A stretch of DNA of 64,000 nucleotides from Thermogemmatispora carboxidivorans (lineage in GTDB: Bacteria; Chloroflexota; Ktedonobacteria; Ktedonobacterales; Ktedonobacteraceae). Numbering within the stretch: the first letter of the stretch is position 1; each line of letters starts with the position of its first letter. The stretch is taken from contig NZ_JNIM01000001.1 in NCBI RefSeq assembly GCF_000702505.1, positions 248,001-312,000 on the forward strand. Direction: 5' to 3'. Position numbers and translations under genes: made by a program. The notes under the pieces were generated by a model. That model ran no database searches, had not been told where the DNA came from, and was given only the letters and a program-made list of their open reading frames with translations. Shown one piece after another: positions 53,813 to 62,849 of the stretch.

Positions 53813-53952
53813 GTGATTCCTGGAAGCAATTCGCCTACTGCTTTCGAAGTGACGGCCACCTGACAAGCGACTGGCGTTTCGCTCCCGACTCGTGCGATAA
53901 TAGCCCCCGGCAGCAAGCTGGCCGCAATCTTTGTCTTGAAGACAGATGGAGT

Positions 53953-54606
53953 ATGATGCGCAGTGGGCGCTATCGACGCAGTCGCAGAAGCCGCGGCAGG
54001 AGCAAGAGCCAGGGAAGCCGTCGCCCTGCTCGGCGCTACGGCAGGTCAGGAGCAGGGTGGCGGAGTCGTTGGCTGGTCTTGGCGCTGGCCACGCTGGTAG
54101 TGGCCGCCCTGTTGTGGCTCTTCTTTGATCCCGCCGCTCTACAGGAAGAGGGCCGCTATGCAGTTGTGGGCCAGCCCTCGGTGTCGGCAGACTTCATTGA
54201 TCGAGTGCTGGATGCCTACGACTCGCCGGCGGCGGGCAAGGGGCAGGCCCTCTATGCCGATGGCTTGACTTACCATATTGATCCTGTCTATGCCCTGGCC
54301 TTCTTTCTGGAGGAGAGCCGCTTTGGTACTGCTGGTGTGGCGCGCGTCACCCGTTCGCTGGGCAATATTCGGGCCCTGCCTGGACAGGCGAGCTATGCCG
54401 GCTACCGGCGCTACATCAGCTGGGAGGAGGGCTTTGCCGACTGGTATCGACTGATCGCCGATGAATACGTCGCCAGGGGATTGATCACGGTTGATCAGAT
54501 TGTGCCCGTCTATGCTCCTGCTGCTGATAATAACGATGTGGCGGCCTATGTTCGCACGATAAAGCTGGCCGTTGATACCTGGCGCGCCGGAAGGCTCCTC
54601 GTCTAG
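53953..54606 (+). CDS. glucosaminidase-domain cell wall protein
   Basis: The 217-residue product has an Arg/Ser-rich cytoplasmic head, one membrane helix (about residues 40-58, WLVLALATLVVAALLWLFF) and an extracytoplasmic lysozyme-like domain with PVYALAFFLEESRFG and SLGNIRALPG...GYRRYISWEEGFADWYRL. This is typical of endo-beta-N-acetylglucosaminidases that trim peptidoglycan. The catalytic glutamate is probably in FFLEES (about residue 120). Start ATG 53953 or 53956; the open frame extends upstream without signal. Confidence 0.8.
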   Translation: MMRSGRYRRSRRSRGRSKSQGSRRPARRYGRSGAGWRSRWLVLALATLVVAALLWLFFDPAALQEEGRYAVVGQPSVSADFIDRVLDAYDSPAAGKGQALYADGLTYHIDPVYALAFFLEESRFGTAGVARVTRSLGNIRALPGQASYAGYRRYISWEEGFADWYRLIADEYVARGLITVDQIVPVYAPAADNNDVAAYVRTIKLAVDTWRAGRLLV

Positions 54607-54657
54607 TAAACGGCGGTTGAGCAGAGCTGGCCACCGTGCAGAACCCGCTCATTTTGG

Positions 54658-54663
54658 TATAAT
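54658..54663 (+). promoter_or_regulatory. -10 box before the acidic hypothetical gene
   Basis: TATAAT at 54658-54663 lies 13 bases before ATG 54677. No good -35 is seen. If it is used, the mRNA at 54677 would have almost no leader; a later start is possible. Confidence 0.45.
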
Positions 54664-54676
54664 GGGAGGACAAGAA

Positions 54677-56152
54677 ATGTCACGCTGCCCGCTGCCAGCA
54701 CAGTTGGCTGATCGATCCCCTTTGGCTCTCCAGAGGGCAGGCGCGATGGTGAGGCTGGTGGCGGCGACTGCCGCGTGTCGGCGAGAGAGGCAGGTGTTGT
54801 TTATGGATGAGGCTGTAGCGAAGGAGAGAATGTCAGCCGGTGGGGCCTATATCTGGTTCCACTATAAAACCCAGTTTGCAGCTCAGGGGCGGCTCCATGT
54901 CATCCAGGTTGAGGTACCGGTTCCTGTGGATGCCAGCGCTGAGGAGCGTGAGCGTCTCCTCCAAGAGGCGCTGGCGGGCCTTGATCAGTTCAGCGCTCGC
55001 CTTGAGCAGCGTCTCAATCCGACCGTTGTGCCGCAGAAGACACCTGCGGCTTCCTCTGGCGAGGAGGGAGGGGGAGGGCGCGGTGCCCCAGCGCATCCCG
55101 CTCCTGAAGAGGGAGGGCGCCCTCTAGCGGCACGCCCCGCGGGCCTACGCGAGCCATCGGCAGAGACACGCCCCGCGCCCCCAGTCCGGCCAGCCTCAGT
55201 GACCGCTGCTCCAACCGAGAGCCAGCTGTCACCTTCCGCCTCGCAGCTGCGGCGCCGCATGGCGCCTGCCTTGCCCTCGACCCCTGGCGTCTTCGGCAAT
55301 CTCAACAGCGATCTGACTCTGCCTCAGTTTCTGCAGATTTTGCGCGACAATTTCGGTATCGATTCAAAACAGGCAATGAAACTGCTGGGGGTCAGGAGCC
55401 TCAGTAATATCAATCTGCGTGAAGCCCTGGATCAGCTTCGCTATCTCCTCGCCCAGCGAAATGCGGCGGCGAATCGGGGGGCAAGTCGCGCAGCGAGCGC
55501 AAGCGCCTCCAGTCCGGCTGGCTCGCTCTCCGCTTCTCTTTCTCTCTCGGAGCAGGCCTATCCCGCCGTCTTTTCCCAGCGTGAGTGGAGTCAGGGGCGG
55601 GCCCGCGAAGAGCTGATCATCGAAGACGAGGGCGAAAAAGAAGAAGAGCAGGCAGCCAGCCAGGAAAGCGAGCCTTCTCTCCCTGGGCCGCTCCAGCAAT
55701 CTGAAGACGATAATAATTATCAAAAAGAGCAGGAATATGTCTTTGAAGAAGAAGAAGGTTATGATGATCGTGATGATTGGAGCCAGGAGCGTGAAGAAAG
55801 AGGAGATTATGATCATGAAGATAGAGGAGATGGTGAAGAGGGAGAGGAGTTGAGGACAGAGAGCAGTGGAAAGAGGCAGTTATCACTGCAGGATCGTATT
55901 CATGCGCGTACACTCTTAAATAAGATGCGTGAGGTTCGTGGCAACACACCAGCCAGCCAGGCGCGCCTGACCGTCCTCTGGAACGTCATCGGCGAGCAGA
56001 TCAGCGAGGACGAGCTACGCGATCTCATCGGTCGCATCTGGGGAGTCGCGGCTCTCAAGCAGCTCAGCATTGACCAGGTAGAAGCCTTAATTTCCTGGGC
56101 GAAGCAAGACAACTTTGACCGTGACGTTGCTGCCATCCTGGCCCTCAATTGA
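54677..56152 (+). CDS. long acidic hypothetical protein
   Basis: The 491-residue product (ATG 54677; ATG 54803 is an equally likely start) has an N-terminal conserved-looking segment (YIWFHYKTQFAAQGRLHVIQVEVPVPV), a Pro/Ala/Glu-rich linker, and a middle helical stretch (NSDLTLPQFLQILRDNFGIDSKQAMKLLGV). A very acidic region of about 80 residues (EEEEGYDDRDDW and similar) follows, then a C-terminal helical domain (ARTLLNKMREVRG, LSIDQVEALISWAK). The acidic segment is coded by AT-rich, purine-rich codons unlike its surroundings. No family is recognised. It lies 26 bases upstream of rsmD. Confidence 0.65.
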   Translation: MSRCPLPAQLADRSPLALQRAGAMVRLVAATAACRRERQVLFMDEAVAKERMSAGGAYIWFHYKTQFAAQGRLHVIQVEVPVPVDASAEERERLLQEALAGLDQFSARLEQRLNPTVVPQKTPAASSGEEGGGGRGAPAHPAPEEGGRPLAARPAGLREPSAETRPAPPVRPASVTAAPTESQLSPSASQLRRRMAPALPSTPGVFGNLNSDLTLPQFLQILRDNFGIDSKQAMKLLGVRSLSNINLREALDQLRYLLAQRNAAANRGASRAASASASSPAGSLSASLSLSEQAYPAVFSQREWSQGRAREELIIEDEGEKEEEQAASQESEPSLPGPLQQSEDDNNYQKEQEYVFEEEEGYDDRDDWSQEREERGDYDHEDRGDGEEGEELRTESSGKRQLSLQDRIHARTLLNKMREVRGNTPASQARLTVLWNVIGEQISEDELRDLIGRIWGVAALKQLSIDQVEALISWAKQDNFDRDVAAILALN

Positions 56153-56178
56153 GCGAGCAGGACAGAGGAGAGATGACC

Positions 56179-56826
56179 ATGCGCGTTGTTGCTGGGGAAG
56201 CCAAAGGGCGGCGTCTCAAATCTCCGCGTACGCCCGGCACTCGTCCGATTATCGACCGTGTAAAGACGGCGCTTTTTGATATTCTGGCCACACGTATCGA
56301 AGGGGCCCGCTTTTTGGACCTGTTTGCCGGTACCGGCGGCGTAGGTATTGAGGCGCTCAGTCGTGGTGCGGCCTTTGCCACCTTTATCGAGATCGACCCG
56401 CGGGTCCTCAAAGTACTGCGAGAGAATCTTCAACTGACTGGGATGCACGAGCGGGCAGAGACTCTGCGCGCTGACGCCTTCAAGTGGGTGCAGATCCAGC
56501 AAGAGGCCGGGCCTGCCGGCGGCAGCGCAGGAGATCGTCCATCGTTACCGGCAGAGGCATATGATATCATCTATGTAGCCCCGCCGCAGTATCGTCACCT
56601 GGCTGCTCGTGCTCTGGCCCTTCTTGATCGCTCACCGCTCCTGAGCGAGAACGGCCTCGTCATTGTCCAGATTCATCCGCGCGAGCGTGATGAGCTGCTG
56701 GCGGTGCCGCTCAGACGTCTGATCCTGGAAGACGAGCGGCGTTACGGCAGTACGCTCTTGCTATTCTACGCCGCCAAAGTCAAGAAGGAGTATCCTGGCT
56801 ATGACCCTCAAGCTGGAGAAGCCTGA
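56179..56826 (+). CDS. rsmD: RsmD 16S rRNA m2G966 methyltransferase
   Basis: From ATG 56179 (MRVVAGEAKGRRLKSP, the typical RsmD start, with AGGAG upstream) the product is 215 residues. It has the RPIIDRVKTALFDIL motif and SAM-site DLFAGTGGVGIEALSRG. The catalytic DPPY motif reads VAPPQY, a form I associate with Chloroflexota-type RsmD proteins; whether it changes the base target is unknown. A TTG at 56149 that overlaps the previous stop is an alternative start. The 3' end overlaps the VOC gene by 26 bases. Confidence 0.9.
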   Translation: MRVVAGEAKGRRLKSPRTPGTRPIIDRVKTALFDILATRIEGARFLDLFAGTGGVGIEALSRGAAFATFIEIDPRVLKVLRENLQLTGMHERAETLRADAFKWVQIQQEAGPAGGSAGDRPSLPAEAYDIIYVAPPQYRHLAARALALLDRSPLLSENGLVIVQIHPRERDELLAVPLRRLILEDERRYGSTLLLFYAAKVKKEYPGYDPQAGEA

Positions 56827-57187
56827 TTATATTGTGGTGTATGTCAGCGATATGGAGCGCTCGACGGCCTTCTATCGCGATGTTCTGGGCCTGTCTCTGC
56901 GCTTTAGCTCGCCAGGCTGGACAGAATTTGAGACTGGCTCGGTGCGTCTGGCCCTTCATCGGGCTGGTGGCCAGGGACAGGCTCAGCTCTATCCAGGGCG
57001 CCCGCCGGCGGGTGTCGCTCACCTGGCCTTTGTTGTTCCCGATATCCAGGCCGCCTATGAAGAGCTGAAGGCGCGTGGCGCAACCTTCTCGCAGCCACCG
57101 GAGAAGCAGGTTACCGGCAATTTAATCGCCGTCCTGCATGATCCTGATGGTCTGGGTATTACCCTGCAGCAGCGCCTGACGGGCTAG
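56801..57187 (+). CDS. VOC (glyoxalase/bleomycin resistance) family protein
   Basis: The 128-residue protein has two beta-alpha-beta-beta-beta modules (YIVVYVSDMERSTAFYRDVLGL; GVAHLAFVVPDIQAAYEELKARGA) ending in LHDPDGLGITL. The VOC fold binds a metal and small ligands. His74 and a Glu near the C-terminus are weakly present, so glyoxalase activity cannot be claimed. It overlaps rsmD by 26 bases. Confidence 0.85.
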   Translation: MTLKLEKPDYIVVYVSDMERSTAFYRDVLGLSLRFSSPGWTEFETGSVRLALHRAGGQGQAQLYPGRPPAGVAHLAFVVPDIQAAYEELKARGATFSQPPEKQVTGNLIAVLHDPDGLGITLQQRLTG

Positions 57188-57262
57188 CAAAGAGTCGAGT
57201 CGAGCGAGAGAAACAGGGAAGAAAGCCTCTGCTTTGGTGGCGGAGGCAAAGGAGTTCAAGCT

Positions 57263-57757
57263 ATGATCACCGGTGGACCGGCACGAGGGCGCTTCGCCTT
57301 TCTAGATGCTGCCGAAACGGCCCGTCGCCTGGGTATCGATCGACGCACTCTGGACCAATGGGTCCAACAGGGCCGCATTCGGGCCTATAAGGGAGTAGGG
57401 CGCGACTACTTTTTCAAGACTGCCGACGTTGAGGCGCTCTACAAGGAGCTGCATCCCGAGCCTGAGCTGGCGCAGGCCATCGCCGCCGATGAGCAAGAAA
57501 GCGCAGCGGCTGCCGGTGGTGCGCAGCCGCTCCAATTCGTAGGGCGGCGCAAGCAGCAAGACCCGGCCATGCGCGTCTATCTGCGCCTGCAAGCTGACAC
57601 CAAGTGGTATGATGTTTCCGAAGAGGAGATCCGCACCTGGTTTTTGCAGTTGGCCCCGGAGGGCTACGAGCGCAATCGGCGCAATGCCCTCCAGGCCATT
57701 CAGAAGCTGCAATACCTGGTCAGTCTCATTGAAGAGGCCCAGAAACGCGCACCCTGA
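57263..57757 (+). CDS. helix-turn-helix protein (excisionase/MerR-like)
   Basis: The 164-residue protein starts with a MerR/excisionase HTH at about residues 12-55 (FLDAAETARRLGIDRRTLDQWVQQGRIRAYKGVGRDYFF), followed by an Ala-rich linker and a C-terminal helical domain (PAMRVYLRLQADTKWYDVSEEEIRTWFLQLAPEGYERNRRNALQAIQKL). GGAG precedes the ATG at nine bases. No mobile genes are adjacent, so a regulator is more likely. Confidence 0.75.
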   Translation: MITGGPARGRFAFLDAAETARRLGIDRRTLDQWVQQGRIRAYKGVGRDYFFKTADVEALYKELHPEPELAQAIAADEQESAAAAGGAQPLQFVGRRKQQDPAMRVYLRLQADTKWYDVSEEEIRTWFLQLAPEGYERNRRNALQAIQKLQYLVSLIEEAQKRAP

Positions 57758-57856
57758 AGACGACGGTTAGCGGCCAGGCGGCTCCATTGCGGTTGTACCT
57801 CCCGCGCATGGGGCTGCCTGGCCCTGGCCGATGTTTGAGCAGCGTCCCGTCCCGAT

Positions 57857-58819
57857 TTAGTGGGTGGGCAGGAAGGTGAGCAGCTCAGCCACCTCGCGAA
57901 TAATCAGATCGGCGCCGCGCTCGCGATAAAGAGGCACCTCATCGGGGAAGACGCGCATCACGGCCAGAAAATCAGGCTCGCCGGCGGTCTGAATACAGCG
58001 ATAATTCAAAACCAGATCGAGATCGTCAGCCGTATCGCCCACATAAAGGCCGCCACCAGCCTCCACTGCTGCGATGGCCAGGCGTAGCGCCCGTGGATCT
58101 GGCTTTAAGCAATCGTCGCCGCTGATCACTACATCCCACCACGGTCCTCCGCTATGGGCGGCCAGGCGCTCCAGGGCGCTATCGACCTCGGGGCCGATGC
58201 GGCCAGTAATCAGGCCCAACTTTCGCAAGCCGGCGTCGTGCAAACGCACAGGCAGGTCAGGGGGGAGTAGCAGGGTCTCGCGGTGCACGAAGCCGGGCCA
58301 ATCGGGCAGATAGCGTGGTTCGCGCCCGAAGCGCCGGCGATACTCAGCCGCACCCCAGTAGTATTCGTGGCACAACTCGCCCACCAGCTCATAGTCTGGG
58401 AGAGCGCTCGCCGGAATGACCGAGCGCACCCACTCCAGACCGCCGTGTCCTTCCAGCATTGCTGCCCGTGCCAGCTCCATCCACTCGCGATTACTGCGCT
58501 CGGCCAGGGGAGTTCCGCGCCACTCGCGCAGCTTCGCCGTATAGAGACCTGCCAGCAGATAGCACATGTGCCAGTCGTCATTGAAGCCGCCGGCCTGTTT
58601 GAAGAACTTCACATCATCGAGCGTCACCAGAGAGTGGCCCTCAGCGCGGCCCCAATCCAGACCGTGGAGCGTGCCAACCACATACTCAGCCACAGCAATA
58701 TCGGTAGCGCGGAACGATTCGCTGGTTTTAATCAGAACGCCATCGACATCGAAGAAGAGCGTATCGCAAGGAACAGGGAAGCGCAAACCATCGCGTTTCC
58801 AGGGAAGGAGAAATTCCAT
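57857..58819 (-). CDS. HAD-superfamily hydrolase
   Basis: The 320-residue protein has motif I FFDVDGVLI (Asp24, Asp26), a helical cap (about 60-165), motif II LITGRIG, motif III CLKPDP and motif IV VGDTADD. It is a complete HAD-IA-like phosphatase or phosphotransferase. It follows, by 99 bases, the gene for a Pnkp-like kinase on the same strand. Together they could act on 5' and 3' nucleic acid ends or a small metabolite; this is inference. The ribosome binding site is distant. Confidence 0.85.
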   Translation of the reverse strand: MEFLLPWKRDGLRFPVPCDTLFFDVDGVLIKTSESFRATDIAVAEYVVGTLHGLDWGRAEGHSLVTLDDVKFFKQAGGFNDDWHMCYLLAGLYTAKLREWRGTPLAERSNREWMELARAAMLEGHGGLEWVRSVIPASALPDYELVGELCHEYYWGAAEYRRRFGREPRYLPDWPGFVHRETLLLPPDLPVRLHDAGLRKLGLITGRIGPEVDSALERLAAHSGGPWWDVVISGDDCLKPDPRALRLAIAAVEAGGGLYVGDTADDLDLVLNYRCIQTAGEPDFLAVMRVFPDEVPLYRERGADLIIREVAELLTFLPTH

Positions 58820-58918
58820 AGAGTAAAAGCAATCCTTTCTTTCAAAGTGGTCTTACCAGAGAAAAGAGAAGGCGGGGACTGGCCTGGCCTGGCCTGGGCG
58901 AAGCGAGGCCAGCACCAG

Positions 58919-59434
58919 TCAGAGGCCGATCTCGATTGTCGCCTCCATATCGTGCTCATCGAGTAGATAGACACGGTCCCACTCTTCAGCAGGAATCTCC
59001 CGTAGCGCCTTTTGCAGGAGGCGGATATGGTATTCAATCACCTGGGGGCCGACCTGGCGCTCGCGCAGGTGATCGCGCTCAAGACAGGTGGCCAGCGAGA
59101 CGTTGAAAACCACCAGGCATTTCAGGTAGCCGAAATGAAAAGCCAGCTCCCAGAGCTTACGACGTGCCTCCGCATGGAGGGCGGTGCTATCGGCCACCGT
59201 GAAGCGTCCGTGAAAGAGGCGCTTCCTGATTATATAGTGGAAGAGGTCGAAAGTGTCGCGGTTGACCTGCTGATTGGTTGGATCATCACAGATCATGGCC
59301 CGGCAGTAATCGGAGGAGACCACCGTCGTAGGTGTCCTCCTAAAGTAGCGCGCGGCGAAGGTACTCTTGCCGGAGCCGGCAGGCCCGCAGAGGACCATCA
59401 GCGTGCGATGGGGAAGCTTCATCGAAACAGGCAT
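58919..59434 (-). CDS. Pnkp-like polynucleotide kinase
   Basis: From ATG 59434 the product is 171 residues. The P-loop CGPAGSGKSTFAARYF is followed by VVSSDYCRAMICDD, NRDTFDLFHYIIRKRL, a VADST element and FNVSLATCLERDHLRERQV. This pattern matches the kinase domain of the bacterial RNA repair protein Pnkp rather than a general AAA ATPase. The phosphatase and ligase-adenylyl domains of Pnkp are absent. GGAG lies nine bases before the ATG. It is divergent from alaS. Confidence 0.82.
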   Translation of the reverse strand: MPVSMKLPHRTLMVLCGPAGSGKSTFAARYFRRTPTTVVSSDYCRAMICDDPTNQQVNRDTFDLFHYIIRKRLFHGRFTVADSTALHAEARRKLWELAFHFGYLKCLVVFNVSLATCLERDHLRERQVGPQVIEYHIRLLQKALREIPAEEWDRVYLLDEHDMEATIEIGL

Positions 59435-59458
59435 GCACCTCGCTCCTTTCCACAGGCA

Positions 59459-59487
59459 TTGCGATAGCTCCCTGGCTTTGATATAAT
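59459..59487 (+). promoter_or_regulatory. alaS promoter
   Basis: TTGCGA (59459-59464), 17-base spacer, TATAAT (59482-59487). It gives a leader of about 270 bases before alaS. A 32-codon frame starts 13 bases after the -10 (59500-59598). No T-box is recognised; a short CAGGTGCCGCGGG stretch at about 59720 lacks the required TGGN. Confidence 0.7.
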
Positions 59488-59764
59488 GCCCGTGCACAAA
59501 TGGCTCTAGTATTACCTATGCCCGATCTGGCGGGACGCGGCATCGTGCTGGGGAGGACGCTGGTTCTATTATCCACATCGGATCTCATCTACTCATAGCG
59601 ATCTGGACCGATGAAGGGGCGCACTTGAGCGCTCGCTATACCGACCAAGACCAAGGCACTGAGTATATCAACCAGATCTGTTTTGGATTGGTAGCAGCAT
59701 ACAAGCCGTCCCGCTCAGGTGCCGCGGGTGAGCCCAGCCCGATTGTACTAGTGAGGAGGCAGCT

Positions 59765-62407
59765 GTGTCTGTAAAAGTGCAGCCTACCACTGCTGAGATT
59801 CGCCAACGCTTCCTGGACTTCTTTGTCCAGAGGGGCCACTATCTGATGCCCAGCTCGTCGCTCATCCCGCGCGACGATCCGACGGTGCTTCTGACCACCG
59901 CCGGCATGCAGCAGATGATTCCTTTCTTTCTGGGGCGTGAAACGCCTCCCGCCACGCGGCTCACCTCGGTGCAGAAGTGTTTCCGCACGACGGATATTGA
60001 TAAAGTGGGCAATGAGCGCACGCTGACCTTCTTCGAGATGCTGGGCAATTTCTCGGTGGGAGACTACTTCAAGCGCGAAGCCATTGCTTATGCCTGGGAG
60101 TTTCTGACCCAGGTGGTGAAGCTTCCGCCCGAGCGTCTGCATCCAACGGTCCATCCCGAGGATGACGAGGCCCCGCGCTACTGGACGGAGATCACCGGCA
60201 TCCCCGATGAAGCCATTGTGCGCCTGGAAGATAACTGGTGGGGGCCGCCGGGAGCCGCTGGCCCCTGTGGACCGGATTCGGAGATCTACTACGATCGCGG
60301 CGTCGAGCATGGCTGCGGTCAACCAGACTGTAAGCCCGGCTGCGAGTGTGAGCGCTTCCTGGAGATCTGGAACCTGGTCTTTATGCAGTTCTATCAGGAT
60401 CTCGATGGCAAGCGCACCCCGCTGCCGCGCAAGAATATCGATACGGGCATGGGCCTGGAGCGCCTGGCGATGGTTCTCCAGGGCAAGCAGTCTGTCTTTG
60501 AAACGGACGTCTTCCGGGCAATTATCGATCGCTTCGCTGCCCTAGCTGGCACGACCTATGGCCGTGATGCCCGCACCGATACCTCGCTGCGTGTGATCGC
60601 CGATCATGGCCGCGCTCTGGTCTTTCTGGCCGCCGATGGCGTCTTACCCAGCAACGAGGGCCGCGGCTATATCTTTCGCCGCATCCTGCGTCGCGCTGTC
60701 CGTCATGGTCGCTTGCTTGGACTGGAGAAGCCCTTTCTGACCGAGGCTGCCGATACGGTGATCGAGCTGATGGGCGGCCACTATAGCGAGCTGCGTCAGC
60801 ACCGCGATCGCATCGTGGCGCTGCTCAGTATGGAAGAGAAGAAGTTTAATCAAACGCTCTCCACCGGCCTGCAGCTGCTGACTGAACTGCTGACCGAAGT
60901 GAAGGAGCGCGGCGCCACGGTCATCCCTGGGACTGAGGCTTTCAAGCTGTACGATACCCACGGCTTCCCTCTGGAATTGACGCAGGAGATTGCGGCGGAG
61001 CAGGGCTTCACAGTTGACGTGGCAGGCTTCGAGGAGGCGATGCGCCAGCAACAGGAGCGCAGTCGTGCCGCCAGCCCCTTCGTTCAGGCCCGCAACGACC
61101 AGCAGCTCACCGAGATTGCTGGCCGTCTCACGCCGACCACCTTCCTCGGCTATGAGAGCACCAGCGCGAGCGGCAACGTTGTGGCGCTGCTCGTCGATGG
61201 CGAAGAAGTCGAGAGCGTCAGTGCACCGCAAGAGGCGCTGGTGATTCTGGACCGCACCCCCTTTTACGCCGAGAGCGGTGGCCAGATCGGTGATCGAGGT
61301 CTCCTCAAGGGAGGAGTAGGAACCTTTGTCGTCGAGGATACCCAACGTCCCGTCAAAGGTCTGATCGTCCACTATGGTCGCGTCACCGAGGGCTACCTGC
61401 GCATTGGCGAGACGGTTCAGGCGGAGGTTGATGCCCAGCGGCGCGAAGACACCATGCGCAACCACAGCGCCACGCATCTGCTGCATAAAGCCCTGCGCGA
61501 CCTGCTTGGTCCCCAGGTTGAGCAGCGTGGCTCGCTGGTTGAGCCAGAGCGCCTGCGCTTCGACTTTGCCTCGCCGCGTGCTCTCACAAGCGAGGACCTG
61601 GTCCGGCTCGACGAGGTGGTGAATAGCTGGATTCGCGCCGACTATCCGGTCATCACCGAGATTATGCCGCTGGAGGAGGCCCTCAAGACAGGCGCAATGG
61701 CCCTGTTCGGAGAGAAATACGACGAACAGGTGCGCGTCGTCTCGATGGGCAGCAGCAAAGAGCTGTGTGGTGGCACGCACTGCCGCGCCACCGGCCAGAT
61801 CGGCATCTACCTCACCACGCAGGAGACGAGCATCGCCGCCGGCATTCGCCGCATTGAGGCCCTCACTGGCCGTGGCGCCGAGCAGTATCTACGCGGACGT
61901 AAAGCCCTCGTCGAAAATCTGGCGAGCCGTTTGCAGACCCAGCCAGATCATCTGATCGAGCGCGTGGATCAGCTGCGCGACGAGCTAGCGGCGTTGCGCC
62001 GCCAGCTGGCGCAGCATCAGCGAGAAGAAGCCAGGCGCCAGGCGGCCTCGTTGGCAGAGCAGGTGCGCGAGGTGGGCGGTGTGCCACTGATAGCGGCCAG
62101 CGTGTCGGCGCCCGATGATCGCGTGCTGCGCGAGATTGCTGAGATGACGCGCAACAAGTTGGGACGCCCCAGTGTGGTAGCACTCGCTGCTGTCTACGAT
62201 GAACGGGTGAGCGTGCAGGTCCTGGTTGCCCCCGAACTGGTCCAACGTGGTCTACATGCTGGCAAAATTGCCTCCGCCGTGGGCCAGCGGCTCGGCGGCA
62301 AAGGAGGCGGTCGGCCAGAGTATGCTCAGGGTGGCGGACGCGAGAAGGAGGCCCTCAGCGCGGCCCTGGCCCTGGTCCCCTCACTCGTTGAGCAGGCCCT
62401 GAGCTGA
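59765..62407 (+). CDS. alaS: alanyl-tRNA synthetase
   Basis: The 880-residue class II synthetase (GTG start with GAGGAGG) has the catalytic core (MPSSSLIPRDDPTVLLTTAG, VQKCFRTTDIDKVGNERT, GPAGPCGPDSEIY), anticodon-independent tRNA recognition helices, and the editing domain HSATH and CGGTHC zinc-type motifs. The C-Ala domain ends with GGRPEYAQGGGREKEA. All key motifs are present and the length is normal. It charges tRNA-Ala and clears Ser/Gly mischarging. Confidence 0.97.
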   Translation: MSVKVQPTTAEIRQRFLDFFVQRGHYLMPSSSLIPRDDPTVLLTTAGMQQMIPFFLGRETPPATRLTSVQKCFRTTDIDKVGNERTLTFFEMLGNFSVGDYFKREAIAYAWEFLTQVVKLPPERLHPTVHPEDDEAPRYWTEITGIPDEAIVRLEDNWWGPPGAAGPCGPDSEIYYDRGVEHGCGQPDCKPGCECERFLEIWNLVFMQFYQDLDGKRTPLPRKNIDTGMGLERLAMVLQGKQSVFETDVFRAIIDRFAALAGTTYGRDARTDTSLRVIADHGRALVFLAADGVLPSNEGRGYIFRRILRRAVRHGRLLGLEKPFLTEAADTVIELMGGHYSELRQHRDRIVALLSMEEKKFNQTLSTGLQLLTELLTEVKERGATVIPGTEAFKLYDTHGFPLELTQEIAAEQGFTVDVAGFEEAMRQQQERSRAASPFVQARNDQQLTEIAGRLTPTTFLGYESTSASGNVVALLVDGEEVESVSAPQEALVILDRTPFYAESGGQIGDRGLLKGGVGTFVVEDTQRPVKGLIVHYGRVTEGYLRIGETVQAEVDAQRREDTMRNHSATHLLHKALRDLLGPQVEQRGSLVEPERLRFDFASPRALTSEDLVRLDEVVNSWIRADYPVITEIMPLEEALKTGAMALFGEKYDEQVRVVSMGSSKELCGGTHCRATGQIGIYLTTQETSIAAGIRRIEALTGRGAEQYLRGRKALVENLASRLQTQPDHLIERVDQLRDELAALRRQLAQHQREEARRQAASLAEQVREVGGVPLIAASVSAPDDRVLREIAEMTRNKLGRPSVVALAAVYDERVSVQVLVAPELVQRGLHAGKIASAVGQRLGGKGGGRPEYAQGGGREKEALSAALALVPSLVEQALS

Positions 62408-62449
62408 GGGCGGCTCGGCTGATCCGACCCGAGCGAGGAGGGCCTGCTC
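62390..62449 (+). terminator. nested hairpin at the end of alaS
   Basis: The outer arms GAGCAGGCCCT (62390-62400) and AGGGCCTGCTC (62439-62449) pair over 11 bp. An inner GCTCGG/CCGAGC stem lies at 62413-62434. The left arm overlaps the end of alaS. No T-run. The rest of 62408-62849 has no gene apart from the promoter below. Confidence 0.55.
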
Positions 62450-62726
62450 GGCCTCACCCAGGGGAGACAGCAAGTAGCAGCAGGCCCTTCCCGGGAAAGC
62501 GCTGGCACCAAAGCGAAGAGAAGGCCAGGGCCAGGACCGACCTGGCCGGCCTAAGTTAGACGTAGAGCAAGGATGCTGCCACACTGGTACCGGGCCGGGC
62601 GCTACCTCGACCCGGCAGCGACCTCGCACTCAGGAAGGCGAGGCGAGGAATCATCACAATCATCACAGGGCAGGCGGTGCACACTGGCTCAGTAGCGGCA
62701 CAGGGAAGGTGCGAAGCCGGTGCCCC

Positions 62727-62755
62727 TTGTTGTCCAGCAGACATTGTGTTATAAC
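62727..62755 (+). promoter_or_regulatory. promoter of the FtsA-like gene
   Basis: TTGTTG (62727-62732), 17-base spacer, TATAAC (62750-62755). The predicted start near 62762 gives a leader of about 88 bases before ATG 62850. Confidence 0.6.
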
Positions 62756-62849
62756 GTACGTGTAGTGCTCGTGTTCACCTATTAAAGCCTGGACCGAAAG
62801 GCGGCATGTTCTCTGTGGCATGCATCAACAGGGGATGTTGTGAGTTCTG

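Noticed and set aside
59710..59745. T-box-like CAGGTGCCGCGGG in the alaS leader
   Set aside because: It lacks the TGGN bulge and specifier stem of a T-box; the match is too short.
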